A DNA stretch of 64,000 bases from the NCBI RefSeq assembly GCF_040358255.1, contig NZ_CP132938.1, positions 4,712,001-4,776,000 of the forward strand. The letters run 5' to 3'. Below, in pieces: positions 9,076-18,924 of this stretch (the stretch's first letter is position 1; the number at the start of each line of letters is the position of its first letter). The stretch comes from Tunturibacter gelidoferens. Lineage in GTDB: Bacteria > Acidobacteriota > Terriglobia > Terriglobales > Acidobacteriaceae. The translations under genes were made by a program, and so were the position numbers. A model generated the notes under the pieces. It did not search any database. It had not been told where the DNA came from and saw only the letters and a list, made by a program, of their open reading frames with translations.

Positions 9076-11562
9076 TTAGACGGCCGCGCCGAGTGCCAGG
9101 TCGATCAGGGTTTTTTCTTCGATCTCGTGAGCCTTGGCGGAACCGGTTGCTGGCGTTGCACTGGCACTCCGTTTGACGCTGAGTACAGCGCGGTCGCCGG
9201 ACATGCGCCGCAGCAACGGCATCACGTAGGAGAATGCTCCCATGTTGGCTGGCTCTTCCTGGACCCAGATGATCTCTTGTGCGTCCGGGTGCTGGTCGAG
9301 AGCAGCCTGCAGTTCCTGCTCGGGCCAGGGGTACATCTGCTCGAGGAAGATGATGCCGACGCTGAAGTCCTTGCGTTTCTCGCGCTCGACGCGGAGGTTG
9401 TGGCCGATCTTTCCGCTGCAGACGAGTAGGCGGCGCGGATTTTTTACGTCGTTGTCGGGCAGTACGTTCTGGAAGTGCTCGATGGCGAAGTCGGCGAGGG
9501 TTGAAGAAGCGTCGGGGTGGCGAAGCATGCTCTTCGGGGTGAAGACGACGAGCGGCTTGCGCCATGGCCTGAGAGCCTGTCGGCGCAGGAGATGGAAGTA
9601 CTGCGCTGCATTCGAGGGCTGACAGATCTGGATGTTGTCGTTCGCGGCGAGCTGCAGGTAACGCTCGATACGCGCGCTGGAGTGCTCGGGCCCCTGGCCT
9701 TCGTAGCCGTGTGGAAGAAGCAGGACTATACCGGAGAGGAGACCCCACTTCGCTTCACTGGCGGCGATGAACTGGTCCATGATGATCTGCGCGCCGTTGG
9801 CGAAGTCGCCGAACTGCGCTTCCCACAGGACGAGGGTCTCGGGATAGTCGCGGGAGAAGCCGTACTCGAAGCCGAGGACCGCGGCTTCGGAGAGGAGCGA
9901 GTTGTAGACCTCGAACTTGCCCTGCGTTTCGTTTAGATGAGCGAGGGGAATGTAGCGGACTTCGGTTTCAGTATCGACCATGACGGCGTGGCGCTGATTG
10001 AAGGTTCCGCGCTGCGAATCCTGTCCGCTTAGACGCACGGGGACTCCGGCTTCCAGTAGCGAGGCGAAGGCTACGAGCTCGGCCATACCGTAGTCGAAGA
10101 GCCGCGAGCCTGCGCCCATCTCCTGACGCTGCTCGAAGAGTTTCTTCACCTTGGGATGGATATGGAATCCGCTTGGGTATGAGGTCAGCGAGGTGACCAG
10201 CTGGTTGATGCGCTCGGCAGGCAGGCCGGTGGGAACGTTATACTCGGGCTCGCATTCGCCACCTTTGTAGGGGTCCCAATAGGCGGGTAGCTGGGCTAGC
10301 TGCGGCTTATGATCGGCATGGGTCGCGGTCTTTTGATCGTCGAGGAGCTCTTGCTGGACCTTCTGCACTTCGGCGGTGGGGTCGATGCCGATCTGCTTTG
10401 CATAGAGCTGGTAGAGCGCGGGGCGATCCTTGATGATGGCGTAACGGCGGGGCTGCGTGACGGTGGGATCGTCGACTTCACTGTGTCCGTGTTTGCGATA
10501 GCCTACGAGATCGACCACGATGTCGGAGTGGAAGCGATTGCGATACTCGGCAGCGATTGCGGCGACTCGCACGACGGCATCCGGATCTTCGGCGTTGACA
10601 TGGAAGATCGGAATGGGGAGACGCTTCGCGATGTCGGTGGCAAAGCGCGAGGAGTTCGACTCTTCGGGGACAGCTGTGAATCCGAGGAGATTGTTGACGA
10701 TGACGTGGATGGTGCCCCCGACGTTGTATCCGTGCAGCGTGGCCATGTTCAACGTCTCGGCGAGAATGCCTTGTCCTGCAAATGCTGCGTCTCCGTGGAT
10801 GATCAGCGGCAGAACCTGATCATTGCCATCTTTACCGATGCGCTCCTGCTTGGCTCGGGTGCGTCCCAGGACTACGGGGTCGACTGCTTCGAGATGGCTT
10901 GGGTTAGAGGCGAGATGGAGCGAGATGGTTTTTCCGTCAGGCGAGTGGTATTCGCCTGTTGCGCCGACGTGATACTTCACATCGCCGCCACCCATGGTGC
11001 TGCGGGGATCGACGTCTTCGAATTTTGTGAAGATCTCTGAAGGAGACCGGCCGATGGTGTTGGTCATGACGTTGAGGCGGCCGCGGTGGCTCATCGCGAT
11101 CATGGCCGTGGCGACGCCGGTTCCCGCACTGACTGCGAAGACGCGATCGAGGAACGGGATCAGCGCTGTGATTCCTTCGAGGGAGAATCGCTTGGTGCCG
11201 AGGTAACGCGACTGAATGACTTGCTCGAAGAGGTCGGCGCGAATGAGTTGCGTGAGGATCAATGCTTGATCAGGCTTGGGAGCAACTTGTTCGATGCGCT
11301 CCTGCAGCCACTGACGTTGTTCGTTGCTGGGGATGTGCATGAACTCCGCGGCGATGGTTCCGCAGTAGTAGCTGCGCGCTTCTTTCGCAATATCGCCTTC
11401 TGGTGCGGGAGTTGGAAATGGCTCGGGAGGAAGGTACTGACCGAGAGGGTCAAGTGATGCCTGGAGGTAGCCCCAGCGGCGGAAGATATCGAAGATTGTC
11501 TCTCGTTCGTGTTGTTCAACTGCGGATGTTGTTGCAGTCAGTGCCTCTGCCTTCGTGGCCAT
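9076..11562 (-). CDS. sucA: 2-oxoglutarate dehydrogenase E1 component
   Basis: An 828-residue thiamine-diphosphate enzyme of the TCA cycle that decarboxylates 2-oxoglutarate and passes the succinyl group to E2. Visible family sequences: GGGDVKYHVGATGEY, SNPSHLEAVDPVVLG, the HGDAAFAGQG ThDP-binding segment, RFATDIAKR and the C-terminal LLPHGYEGQGPEHSSARIERYLQ cut here into its recognisable parts. It is shorter than the 930-residue enterobacterial enzyme because the N-terminal extension is reduced. No E2 (sucB) or lpd gene is adjacent in this window, so the complex is assembled from separate loci. Confidence 0.95.
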   Translation of the reverse strand: MATKAEALTATTSAVEQHERETIFDIFRRWGYLQASLDPLGQYLPPEPFPTPAPEGDIAKEARSYYCGTIAAEFMHIPSNEQRQWLQERIEQVAPKPDQALILTQLIRADLFEQVIQSRYLGTKRFSLEGITALIPFLDRVFAVSAGTGVATAMIAMSHRGRLNVMTNTIGRSPSEIFTKFEDVDPRSTMGGGDVKYHVGATGEYHSPDGKTISLHLASNPSHLEAVDPVVLGRTRAKQERIGKDGNDQVLPLIIHGDAAFAGQGILAETLNMATLHGYNVGGTIHVIVNNLLGFTAVPEESNSSRFATDIAKRLPIPIFHVNAEDPDAVVRVAAIAAEYRNRFHSDIVVDLVGYRKHGHSEVDDPTVTQPRRYAIIKDRPALYQLYAKQIGIDPTAEVQKVQQELLDDQKTATHADHKPQLAQLPAYWDPYKGGECEPEYNVPTGLPAERINQLVTSLTSYPSGFHIHPKVKKLFEQRQEMGAGSRLFDYGMAELVAFASLLEAGVPVRLSGQDSQRGTFNQRHAVMVDTETEVRYIPLAHLNETQGKFEVYNSLLSEAAVLGFEYGFSRDYPETLVLWEAQFGDFANGAQIIMDQFIAASEAKWGLLSGIVLLLPHGYEGQGPEHSSARIERYLQLAANDNIQICQPSNAAQYFHLLRRQALRPWRKPLVVFTPKSMLRHPDASSTLADFAIEHFQNVLPDNDVKNPRRLLVCSGKIGHNLRVEREKRKDFSVGIIFLEQMYPWPEQELQAALDQHPDAQEIIWVQEEPANMGAFSYVMPLLRRMSGDRAVLSVKRSASATPATGSAKAHEIEEKTLIDLALGAAV

Positions 11563-11876
11563 TGCTTCCTCACTTCAGATCTATTCGCGAGCGGTGCGCG
11601 TCCTCTATCTATGCTAGACCTTTCGGAGGTTGGGTGCACGCTCTTGAGTGGCCCGCGAGAGGCTATGACCATAAAGTTGCACCCTCTTAGATCAGCGAGC
11701 GAGAAGACGCCGCCGATATTTTTGCTCTGGAGTGTTGGAGGCGCGTCAGGTAACGTTTCCACTATTGGTAGAGATGTTGTAAGCCATTTTTTTCCAGCGG
11801 GTTAGGGGCTGGATTCCCGACTATGGACAAGTCACTGAGGAGCGCAGTCGTGATTTGCCGCTTATAGTGGAAAGTT
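11563..11876. other. Intergenic region between divergent sucA and secreted protein gene
   Basis: This 314-bp spacer separates two divergently read genes and must hold both promoters. I see no convincing coding frame, RNA gene or repeat in it. Confidence 0.4.
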
Positions 11877-12893
11877 ATGGTGGTTGAGGCTCGCAGGGCT
11901 CTAGTTTTGCTCGTAGTGGTGGGTTTGATGGCTTTGCCTGAGGGGTTTGCTCTGACGCTTCCGGGCCAGGCAAACACAGTTGCGCAGCCAACGGCCCAGG
12001 AGCCTGCACAAGCTGCCCCTCCCTCTGCTCCAGTAACTCCTTCTGCTCCCGCAACGGAGGACGGGAAGCCTGGCGAACGACCGCTGCCGGATATTGCGGC
12101 TCTTATGCATGACGTTGAGACGAATCAGAGAGCCGCAGAGGCGATTGAGAAGGACTATCTGTATCGGTCTCTAGTGACGGAACAGCGGATGGATTCGCAT
12201 GGTGGACTAAAGAAGACCGAGACGATGGAGTATGAGGTCTTTTGGGCGAATGGAGTGCCGGTGGGCCGGCAGGTAAAGAAGGATGGGCGAGAGTTAAGCG
12301 CGGACGAGCAAAAGAAAGAGAATGAACGGATTGATAAGGACTCCGAGAAGGCCAAGGAGAGGCGGCAGAAGGCCGATGAGGAGGGGAAGGAGTCTGATGC
12401 GCGCGGGCACGAGCTGATGACGGCCTCGCGAGCGCTGGAGTTGGGAAGCTTTACCAGTCCGCGACGAGTGCAGTTGAATGGCAGGGACACGATTGTGGCG
12501 GACTATGCAGGCGATCCGAAGGCCAAGACACGAACCAGATTCGAGGAGGTGGTTCGAGACATGATGGGCACGGTGTGGGTCGATGAACAGGACCGCGTGC
12601 TGGTAAAGGCCGAAGGACACTTTGTGAATAACTTCAAGATCGGTGGTGGGCTGGTGGCGAATATTCAGAAGGGGACAAACTTCTCAATGGAGCAGAGAAA
12701 GGTTAATGGCGAGGTATGGCTGCCGGCAAAATTCGAAGGCCAGGGATCTGCACGAGCATTGCTGTTTTTAGGTTTCAACGGCCACATTGAAGCCGTCGAA
12801 TCGGACTATCGGAAGTTCAAGGCTACGTCGACCATCCTGCCGGGTATGAGCACGGTCGATAGTTCCGTTACACCGGAGTCGGTACCAAAGTGA
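11877..12893 (+). CDS. Secreted protein of unknown function (outer-membrane lipoprotein-sorting-like fold)
   Basis: A 338-residue protein with an N-terminal signal sequence (hydrophobic core LVLLVVVGLMALP, residues 10-22) and a Pro/Ala-rich linker to about residue 60. A highly charged Lys/Glu segment (residues about 138-178) likely forms a coiled coil. The second half (TIVADYAGDPKAKTRTRFEE, GTVWVDEQDRVLVKAEGHF) has the alternating beta pattern of LolA/LppX-type barrels; similar proteins are common in Acidobacteriota. Function is not known. Confidence 0.6.
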   Translation: MVVEARRALVLLVVVGLMALPEGFALTLPGQANTVAQPTAQEPAQAAPPSAPVTPSAPATEDGKPGERPLPDIAALMHDVETNQRAAEAIEKDYLYRSLVTEQRMDSHGGLKKTETMEYEVFWANGVPVGRQVKKDGRELSADEQKKENERIDKDSEKAKERRQKADEEGKESDARGHELMTASRALELGSFTSPRRVQLNGRDTIVADYAGDPKAKTRTRFEEVVRDMMGTVWVDEQDRVLVKAEGHFVNNFKIGGGLVANIQKGTNFSMEQRKVNGEVWLPAKFEGQGSARALLFLGFNGHIEAVESDYRKFKATSTILPGMSTVDSSVTPESVPK

Positions 12894-12977
12894 TCTTCCG
12901 GCGTCTGTGCCGGCGAGACGAGCTCGCGGTGGAGATGATGGATGGCTTGCAGCAAAACGTAAGGGGGGAAACGCGCA

Positions 12978-13001
12978 AAGGGATAGCCGAGGCCATCCCT
13001 T
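12978..13001. terminator. Hairpin between convergent genes
   Basis: AAGGGAT / ATCCCTT with an internal GCC/GGC pair forms a 24-base hairpin in the spacer between the secreted protein gene and the cold-shock gene. No T tract follows. Confidence 0.35.
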
Positions 13002-13041
13002 CCGCAAAACTTGGTTGTCGCTGTAGTCGTAGTGCTAAAGA

Positions 13042-13242
13042 CTAGAGAGGCTGGACGTCAGACGCCTGCCAACCCTTAGGTCCCTTTACCACGTTGAACT
13101 GTACAGCCTGGCCCTCTTGAAGGCTCTTGAAACCGTTCGAATTGATCGCCGAGTAGTGTACGAATACGTCCTCGCCGTTCTGACGGCTGATAAAGCCAAA
13201 CCCCTTGGCATCGTTAAACCACTTCACTGTTCCCTGTTCCAT
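13042..13242 (-). CDS. Cold-shock protein, CspA family
   Basis: A 66-residue single cold-shock domain. Both RNA-binding motifs are present: RNP1 KGFGFISR (residues 13-20) and RNP2 DVFVHYSAI (25-33), with the starting EQGTVKWFN. It binds single-stranded nucleic acid as an RNA chaperone. AAGGAAA lies about 9 bases upstream of the ATG. The 5' region (13243-13500) is unusually AT-rich, which fits a long untranslated leader as in other csp genes, though I cannot define a structure. Confidence 0.96.
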   Translation of the reverse strand: MEQGTVKWFNDAKGFGFISRQNGEDVFVHYSAINSNGFKSLQEGQAVQFNVVKGPKGWQASDVQPL

Positions 13243-13505
13243 GTTCGCTATTTCCTTATTGCTATTGAATTTGCCGCTAGATCCAAATCGGGGTTCGTAC
13301 AGTACGAGCTTTGCAGAAATCCAATCTGTTTCAAACGATGTGTGAAGGTTAGCACAGTTGCCAAGTTTTTTTTACTTATTCTCCTAAATAGTTATGGTTG
13401 CACTATTTATGGTGCAAAAAATGTGAATATTTCGGCTTGTTTGAGGATATCGGGGTTGGATGGATTCGACAAACGTGCATCGACAATGTTAGATGTCACG
13501 CAGCG

Positions 13506-14303
13506 TTACGCTTTGAGGTGAGTTCGGACGATCTCCTCGGCCTGATTCAAGACCTCGTCAAGGGTCATAGAGGTCGAGTCCAGGATCACTGCATCGGCGG
13601 CGGCCCTAAGGGGGGATTCGGCCCTATTGCGATCACGGTAGTCGCGGTCTTTCAGCTCGCGGAGGACGGCTTCTTCGGAGAGGCGCTGCTGCTCGGCCGT
13701 GACGGGATCGGGAGCTTGGCGCGCGGAGTTCTGCCTGACAGTGGGTCCAACGGAATCGGACCCGGGCGCGGCCTGGCGATAACGGCGGCTGCCCCGAACC
13801 TCGGGGGCCGCGTCGAGGAAGATTTTGACTTCAGCGTCCGGAAAGACAGCCGTGCCGATGTCGCGGCCTTCCATGACGACCCCACCAGCTTCTCCTAGCG
13901 CACGCTGCTGCTGGACCATCCAGGCGCGAAGTTGAGGGTGGACAGAGATTTTGGAGGCGGCGTTGGTGACGTCGGTTTCGCGAATGCGGCGGGAGACGTC
14001 CATGCCGTCGAGCAGGACACGGTTGCCTTCGAGTTGGGGCTCTAGGGTGATGCGGGTGTGGGCGGCGAGTTCCATGAGTGGCGCTTCTTCATCGAAGTCG
14101 TAGTCGTTCTCGATGGCTTTGAGGGCGAGAGCGCGGTACATGGCGCCGGTCTCAAGGTTGAGGAATCCGAAGCGGCGGGCGAGATGGGCGGCTAGGGTGC
14201 TTTTTCCGGCGCCAGCAGGCCCGTCGATGGCGATGACGGGACGCTGGCGCTTTTTGGTTTCAGGCTGCGTTGCGGGTGCGGAGTCCTCGTGCGGCTGCGT
14301 CAT
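13506..14303 (-). CDS. cmk: Cytidylate kinase
   Basis: A 265-residue kinase that phosphorylates CMP/dCMP for nucleotide synthesis. The P-loop GPAGAGKST is at residues 28-36, followed by LETGAMYRALAL (substrate region), VVMEGRDIGTAVFPDA and the DRDYRDRNRAESPL lid region. A basic/Gln-rich stretch of about 25 residues between RRYRQAA and EEAVLRELKDRD is longer than in E. coli Cmk. It starts 5 bp after the end of the preceding minus-strand gene, so the two are co-transcribed. Confidence 0.95.
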   Translation of the reverse strand: MTQPHEDSAPATQPETKKRQRPVIAIDGPAGAGKSTLAAHLARRFGFLNLETGAMYRALALKAIENDYDFDEEAPLMELAAHTRITLEPQLEGNRVLLDGMDVSRRIRETDVTNAASKISVHPQLRAWMVQQQRALGEAGGVVMEGRDIGTAVFPDAEVKIFLDAAPEVRGSRRYRQAAPGSDSVGPTVRQNSARQAPDPVTAEQQRLSEEAVLRELKDRDYRDRNRAESPLRAAADAVILDSTSMTLDEVLNQAEEIVRTHLKA

Positions 14304-14308
14304 CCGGC

Positions 14309-16528
14309 TTAGTCCCCTTCCTCACGTTTGAATTTGCGGGCGGGAGGCCTGTTGCCGAAGGGCTTGTTGTTGCCCTTGAACTTGTCGAACGTGCTGGCGG
14401 GTTTGCCGGCTCCGGTGGTGGCGGATTTGCTGTACGGTTTCTTGCCGGCGAAGCTGCCAGTAGTTGATTTGCCGGCGAAGCCGCCGCTGGATTTGCTGTA
14501 CGGCTTTTTTGCGCCAAAGCTGCTGGCGGTTTTGCTGTACGGCTTTTTCTCGCCGAAGCTGCCGCTGGATTTGCCTTCGAAGGCGCCCTTGGGACGTGGG
14601 GTGCGAGGCGCGTCGAACTTGCGGAAGGGGGGACCGTCGGGACGTGCTGCACGGCCCTCTGTGCGGCGGGGTCGGTCTTCGGAGTCGCGAGAGAAGTTTT
14701 TGCGTGGGGCGAAGCCGTTGGTGCGGTCGCCGCCGTCGTAGCTGCGTTGCGGGCGAGCAGAGAAGCTGCCCGGTTTACGGGGTCCACCGAAGCTGGGCTT
14801 GGCTGACCTGTCGCCGAAGGTTCGACGGGCAGGGCGGCTTTCTCCAGCGTCTGCGTCGGGACGAGGTGCAAAGTCGCGGCGTGGGGGGCGAGAGTCGCCG
14901 TAGTCGCGGCGGGGCGGACGGGAGTCGCTGCTGTCGCGCCCGAAGCTTGGCTTGCCTGCGAAGCCTTCACGCTTGCGCCCGAAGGTGCCTGGCTTGGAGA
15001 AGGTCTTGCGCGGACGGTCGCTGTCTCCTACTGGGGCATCGGTGTGTGGGCGCGGTGTGTATTCACGGCGCGGCGGGCGACTGTCGCCAGAGTCTTCACT
15101 GCGGCGGAAGCTGGAGCGGTCACCCCCGACAGAGGGACGATCGGTGCCAAAGCGGGCCTTGCTGCCGAACGCCGGCTTGTTGCCAAAGCTTGGGCGGCTG
15201 CCGAAGGACGGCTTCGATCCAAAAGAGGGCTTTGAGCCGAATGGTTTCGAGCCGAAGGAGGGTCGCTTCCCCGCTCGATCGGAGCTCGGCTTGCGGTCAT
15301 AAGTGCGAGGGGCGCGGGGGGCTTCGGCGCTGTCGCCTTCGTTCGAGATGTCTGAGGCGGATGCGGCTGCGAGGCGGTCGGCCTTCTCTTCTTGCCAGGG
15401 TTTGGTGAAGCTGGGGCGGTCGGGCCGGTTGGATTCGCGGGTGAAGGGCCGGCGCTCGCGCGGGGAAGGAGTGGATTCGGAGCTGCGACCAGGTTTGGTT
15501 ACAAATCCTGTCCCGACCTTGCGGGGCTTGGGGATGAACTTCTTGATCCGGCCAGTTTCCTCGGAGGATTCTGCGTTGTCGCCTTCGGTAGTGACGACAA
15601 TAGAGTCGATGTCGTCGGGTGCGGGAGCTGCGATTGCGAGGAAGGCGGGGAGTTCGCCGGCGACGTGGAGGACTGTGCGGCCCTCTACGGCGATGGTCTC
15701 CAGCTGGCGCGCGGAGATGAGCGCGTGGATGACGTCGCGGATGCGCGAGCGGGCTGCGATAGGCGAGAGGAAGGTCTCGATGTCTTCTTCAGAGGCGACG
15801 ATGGCCTGGCCCAGATAGAGAGAGATGAGGGCCGAGAGGGCCGAGGGTTGTCCTGCGTTGGCACCAGCTTTAATCTGCTTGGTGAATCGGGCGGTCGTGA
15901 GCTCCCAGAGGGTGGCGGCTCCGTCAGGCTGGGGAACCGGGATGACGCGGAGGTGCTGCCAGAGCTCGGTGAGCGAGCGGAGGACGGCGGTCTCGGTGAC
16001 CTCTTTGCCAAGCTGAGTGGTGAGATCATAGGAGCTCATGCCGGTGGTGTGGTCTTTCGCGCGTTCCGCGAGAAGGGTGTATGCGTTGAGGGCGAGGGGG
16101 GAGACCTTGGTGGCGCCGCTGGTGGCGGGTGGCTGCTTCCAAGCTTTGTCGCCCCGCAGGGTGAAGATGTAGGGGAAGGCGAGCGGAGAGACGATGAAGT
16201 CTGGCGTTTCGCTGCCGGTGCCGTTGGGGGAACCAAGTAGATAGAGGGGAATCGCACCGCCGTCGAGGACGAGACGGGAGAGGAGGCTGCGGGACTGGTC
16301 GGTGTCGGCAAGAGTAGGAGCGGCGTTGGCGGTCCCGAGGATGGCTTCGACGAACGAGGGCGCGGGCGCGGGAAGCTGAGCTGCGCGAGGTGTGAAGAAG
16401 ACCAGGCCTGTGGTGTTGAGCCAATCGCGGAGCATGTTGATGGTGAGGATGGGATCGGCGTTGTGATGCCAATGCGCGAGGCGGGCGGCGGCGAGCTGGT
16501 CAGCCGTGGGAGTGCTTAGGTTACTCAA
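14309..16528 (-). CDS. Large protein with folded N-terminus and very basic low-complexity C-terminal half
   Basis: About 739 residues if started at the TTG at 16528, which has GGAAGG seven bases upstream; a GTG at 16561 is the alternative. Residues 1-320 look folded and helical, with winged-helix-like stretches. From about 350 to the end it is low-complexity, rich in Arg, Lys, Gly, Ser, Phe and Pro: repeated SFGSK units (near 440-475), DSRPPRRD units (near 500-570) and KKPYSK units (near 650-710). Such tails in other proteins bind RNA or condense. I do not recognise the family. It is transcribed upstream of cmk with a 5-bp gap. Confidence 0.6.
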   Translation of the reverse strand: MSNLSTPTADQLAAARLAHWHHNADPILTINMLRDWLNTTGLVFFTPRAAQLPAPAPSFVEAILGTANAAPTLADTDQSRSLLSRLVLDGGAIPLYLLGSPNGTGSETPDFIVSPLAFPYIFTLRGDKAWKQPPATSGATKVSPLALNAYTLLAERAKDHTTGMSSYDLTTQLGKEVTETAVLRSLTELWQHLRVIPVPQPDGAATLWELTTARFTKQIKAGANAGQPSALSALISLYLGQAIVASEEDIETFLSPIAARSRIRDVIHALISARQLETIAVEGRTVLHVAGELPAFLAIAAPAPDDIDSIVVTTEGDNAESSEETGRIKKFIPKPRKVGTGFVTKPGRSSESTPSPRERRPFTRESNRPDRPSFTKPWQEEKADRLAAASASDISNEGDSAEAPRAPRTYDRKPSSDRAGKRPSFGSKPFGSKPSFGSKPSFGSRPSFGNKPAFGSKARFGTDRPSVGGDRSSFRRSEDSGDSRPPRREYTPRPHTDAPVGDSDRPRKTFSKPGTFGRKREGFAGKPSFGRDSSDSRPPRRDYGDSRPPRRDFAPRPDADAGESRPARRTFGDRSAKPSFGGPRKPGSFSARPQRSYDGGDRTNGFAPRKNFSRDSEDRPRRTEGRAARPDGPPFRKFDAPRTPRPKGAFEGKSSGSFGEKKPYSKTASSFGAKKPYSKSSGGFAGKSTTGSFAGKKPYSKSATTGAGKPASTFDKFKGNNKPFGNRPPARKFKREEGD

Positions 16529-16830
16529 GGTGTTGCCTTCCTGCTGGGCGATGATCCGCACTCCAGCAATCTTCGGCCTGGGCCGAAGGACGGTCTTCGA
16601 TTCAAAAGGAGCGGCGCGCGACTAAAGTTCGGTCAAGTGTCTGCTGCGCGTTATTACAAGAATACCGCAAAGTTGGACGGTTTGCCGGATAGAGCCCTCT
16701 AAGAAGTAGCTCTCCGTTTGACGTTCAAGGGAGGTCATCATCGATTCTTTTGAATTTGTGCTTGTTTGCGAGAATTGTTAGCAAGGGTTAGGCGTGCAGA
16801 TGCACGCCTCCGAAAGCTTCGTTGAAGGAA

Positions 16831-17491
16831 TCAGGCGGATCGCACGCGGCGGCGGATAAGTTCAGAGAGCCCCGCGATGCCGGTTGCGAGCAGGGCCAGG
16901 GTTGAGGGCTCAGGAACGGACGAGCTGTCGGGGGTGACCACGGTGGAGGTCGTGTAGTCTTCGCTCGCGGCGGTCAGTATCAAGGTTCCGCCGGAGGTAG
17001 AGGCGCTGAGAGGGCAATCGCTCGCAGGAAAGTCCGACAGACAGTTCTGGAGATTGAGATCTGTTGTATCAAGCGGAAAGGTGAGATGGCCATTGGGGTC
17101 ACCGCCGTCGGCTATCGAGACATTTGTCAGGGGACCGCCCGGGTAGAAGATGTCTATGAAATTGTCGCCGCTGTTCGCTAGGAAGATCCCGAGACCGGCC
17201 ACGGTGAGGTCGTTACCAGAGTAGTGGTTGTTTCAGGGTCAGTGAAGGTGGAGAGTATGTACTCGCCTGGACCCAGAGAACCAAGGCAACTGTTCGCAGC
17301 GACGCAGGCCAAGAGTTGCTGACTCGCAAATGTGCCGGTGAAGGTTACAAGCTCGTTGGTGAAGATTGACTTCCGAGGGTGCCGCTAGCCAGCTCCGAGA
17401 TGGAGACGCTGATGGTGTCTGCTTTTGCAAGGTTTGCGCCTAGTAGAAAGGCGGAAGCGAGGACCAGAAACGAACGGAACGAAGAACGCAT
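16831..17491 (-). pseudogene. PEP-CTERM protein gene broken by two frame changes
   Basis: An ATG at 17491 with GGAGG six bases upstream begins a clear signal peptide (MRSSFRSFLVLASAFLLGA, then NLAKA). That frame stops after 49 codons near 17345. A second frame picks up at about 17370 (FTNELVTFTGTFASQQLL) and runs to about 17220; a third frame carries the rest (NDLTVAGLGIFLANSGD) to 16831, ending in VPEPSTLALLATGIAG and RRR, a standard PEP-CTERM sorting signal. Joined, the three parts give one coherent protein of about 220 residues, so I read it as a recently inactivated gene or two sequencing indels. Confidence 0.65.
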
Positions 17492-17724
17492 AAGACCTCC
17501 GAGGATGCGTACTGTCTTCCAACTGCAAAATCTGTTTGTCGATCTAACTGCTCTAGCGCCGTAGCTTTACCCGGTTTGGAAAGGAGGCGGAAGTGGTAAA
17601 CGAGCAATTCTTGCGATTTTTTATTTGCAACAAGAGCGCCGGAAAGTAAGCTGCGCATCTTTGCTGAAGAAGCGCGCCCTCGACTTGTCCCCGGTAGAAG
17701 CTACAAAGTGGGTCAATTGAAGTT

Positions 17725-18825
17725 TTACGGGATAGGCTGGCCCGCAGCAGTCATCTGTTGGAGCTGCTGACGGTCATAGGTTTTGACGCCATCGGGAAGT
17801 GGTGCGTAGTTGAGCGTGGCCGCCGCGGCCTGTCCGTCGGTAATGACGTACTGGATGAAGTTTCGAAGGGCCGTTCGTTTGCCGACATCTGGGCCGTCCT
17901 TCGGGATGATGAGGAAGGTGAGGGTCGAAATCGGGTAGGCGTCTGGCGCGGAGACTGGGGCGTTCACAATCGGAGTGCGTGGATCTTTTGAGAGTTGATC
18001 GGTGAAGGCTGCGATAGCGGCGGTGGTACTGGACGTATCCGGCAGGATGTACTTGCCGGCGAGATTCTTAACCGAGGCGACGGGTAGTTTGTTCTGCTGC
18101 GCGAAAGTCAGTTCGACATATCCGATGGCTCCAGGAGTTTGACGGACCTGCCCGGTGACTCCCTCACTTCCCTTTCCACCCATGCCAACGGGCCAGTCGA
18201 CGGAGTTGCCCTTGCCAACCTTCTGCTGCCACTCTGGACTGACGGACGAGAGATAGGTGGTGAAAGCATTCGTGGTGCCGCTGCCATCGGTGCGGTGGGC
18301 GACGAGAATCTTCATGTTGGGCAGAGCAACACCTGGGTTGTCTTTTACCAGGATCGGGTCATGCCATGAGGTGATCTTGCCGAGGAAGATCCCCGCGACG
18401 GCATCGGGAGAGAGCTGGATCGGCTTGCTGAGGCCGGGTAGCGAGTAGGTGATGCAAACCGGGCCTGCAGATTCGGGGATCTGGATTACAGGTTTCATGC
18501 CACTGAGTTGATCATCATTGAGCGCGGCATCGGAGGCTCCGAAGTCTACTGTGCCGTTTTTGACCTGCTGAACGCCACCCCCAGAGCCGATGGATTGATA
18601 GTTGATGCGCACACTGGAGTGTGCGTTGGAGAAGGCCGAAGTCCATTGGGACATTACTGGATAGACGAAGGTGCTTCCGGCGCCATTTAGATTGACACTC
18701 TGAGCTTCGCTGCCACCAGAGCTTGATTTGCAGCCCACTAGGGAGACAAAAAAAAGGGTGGACGCAAAACAAAGAACATGGGCTGCTCGGAGAGGGACGC
18801 GGAAGCTATCGATAGATTTGCGCAA
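17725..18825 (-). CDS. pstS: Phosphate ABC transporter substrate-binding lipoprotein
   Basis: A 366-residue periplasmic phosphate-binding protein. The lipobox LVGC places the lipidated cysteine at residue 32. Typical PstS sequences follow: GAGSTFVYPVMSQW, INYQSIGSGGG, VDFGASDAALND, and TDGSGTTNAFTTYLS, which together build the phosphate site. It would deliver phosphate to PstCAB, but no pstC, pstA, pstB or phoU lies nearby; the gene stands alone downstream of mutL with about 100 bp between. Confidence 0.93.
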   Translation of the reverse strand: MRKSIDSFRVPLRAAHVLCFASTLFFVSLVGCKSSSGGSEAQSVNLNGAGSTFVYPVMSQWTSAFSNAHSSVRINYQSIGSGGGVQQVKNGTVDFGASDAALNDDQLSGMKPVIQIPESAGPVCITYSLPGLSKPIQLSPDAVAGIFLGKITSWHDPILVKDNPGVALPNMKILVAHRTDGSGTTNAFTTYLSSVSPEWQQKVGKGNSVDWPVGMGGKGSEGVTGQVRQTPGAIGYVELTFAQQNKLPVASVKNLAGKYILPDTSSTTAAIAAFTDQLSKDPRTPIVNAPVSAPDAYPISTLTFLIIPKDGPDVGKRTALRNFIQYVITDGQAAAATLNYAPLPDGVKTYDRQQLQQMTAAGQPIP

Positions 18826-18924
18826 AGTCTTCTCCCGTGAAGCGAAGATTTATCTTAGTTTTGTTGCACGACCATGGAGTGATGGTTGCCGCCCAAACGA
18901 CATATTCGCAGAGTCTTCACAGAG

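Noticed and set aside
14900-15300. Tandem units in the basic protein gene as a possible CRISPR or satellite
   Set aside because: They are coding repeats of 5-8 residues in one frame, with no regular spacers.
14464-15408. Long plus-strand frames over the basic low-complexity gene
   Set aside because: They are Arg/Cys-rich antisense readings of the repeat region, with no ribosome site or domain.
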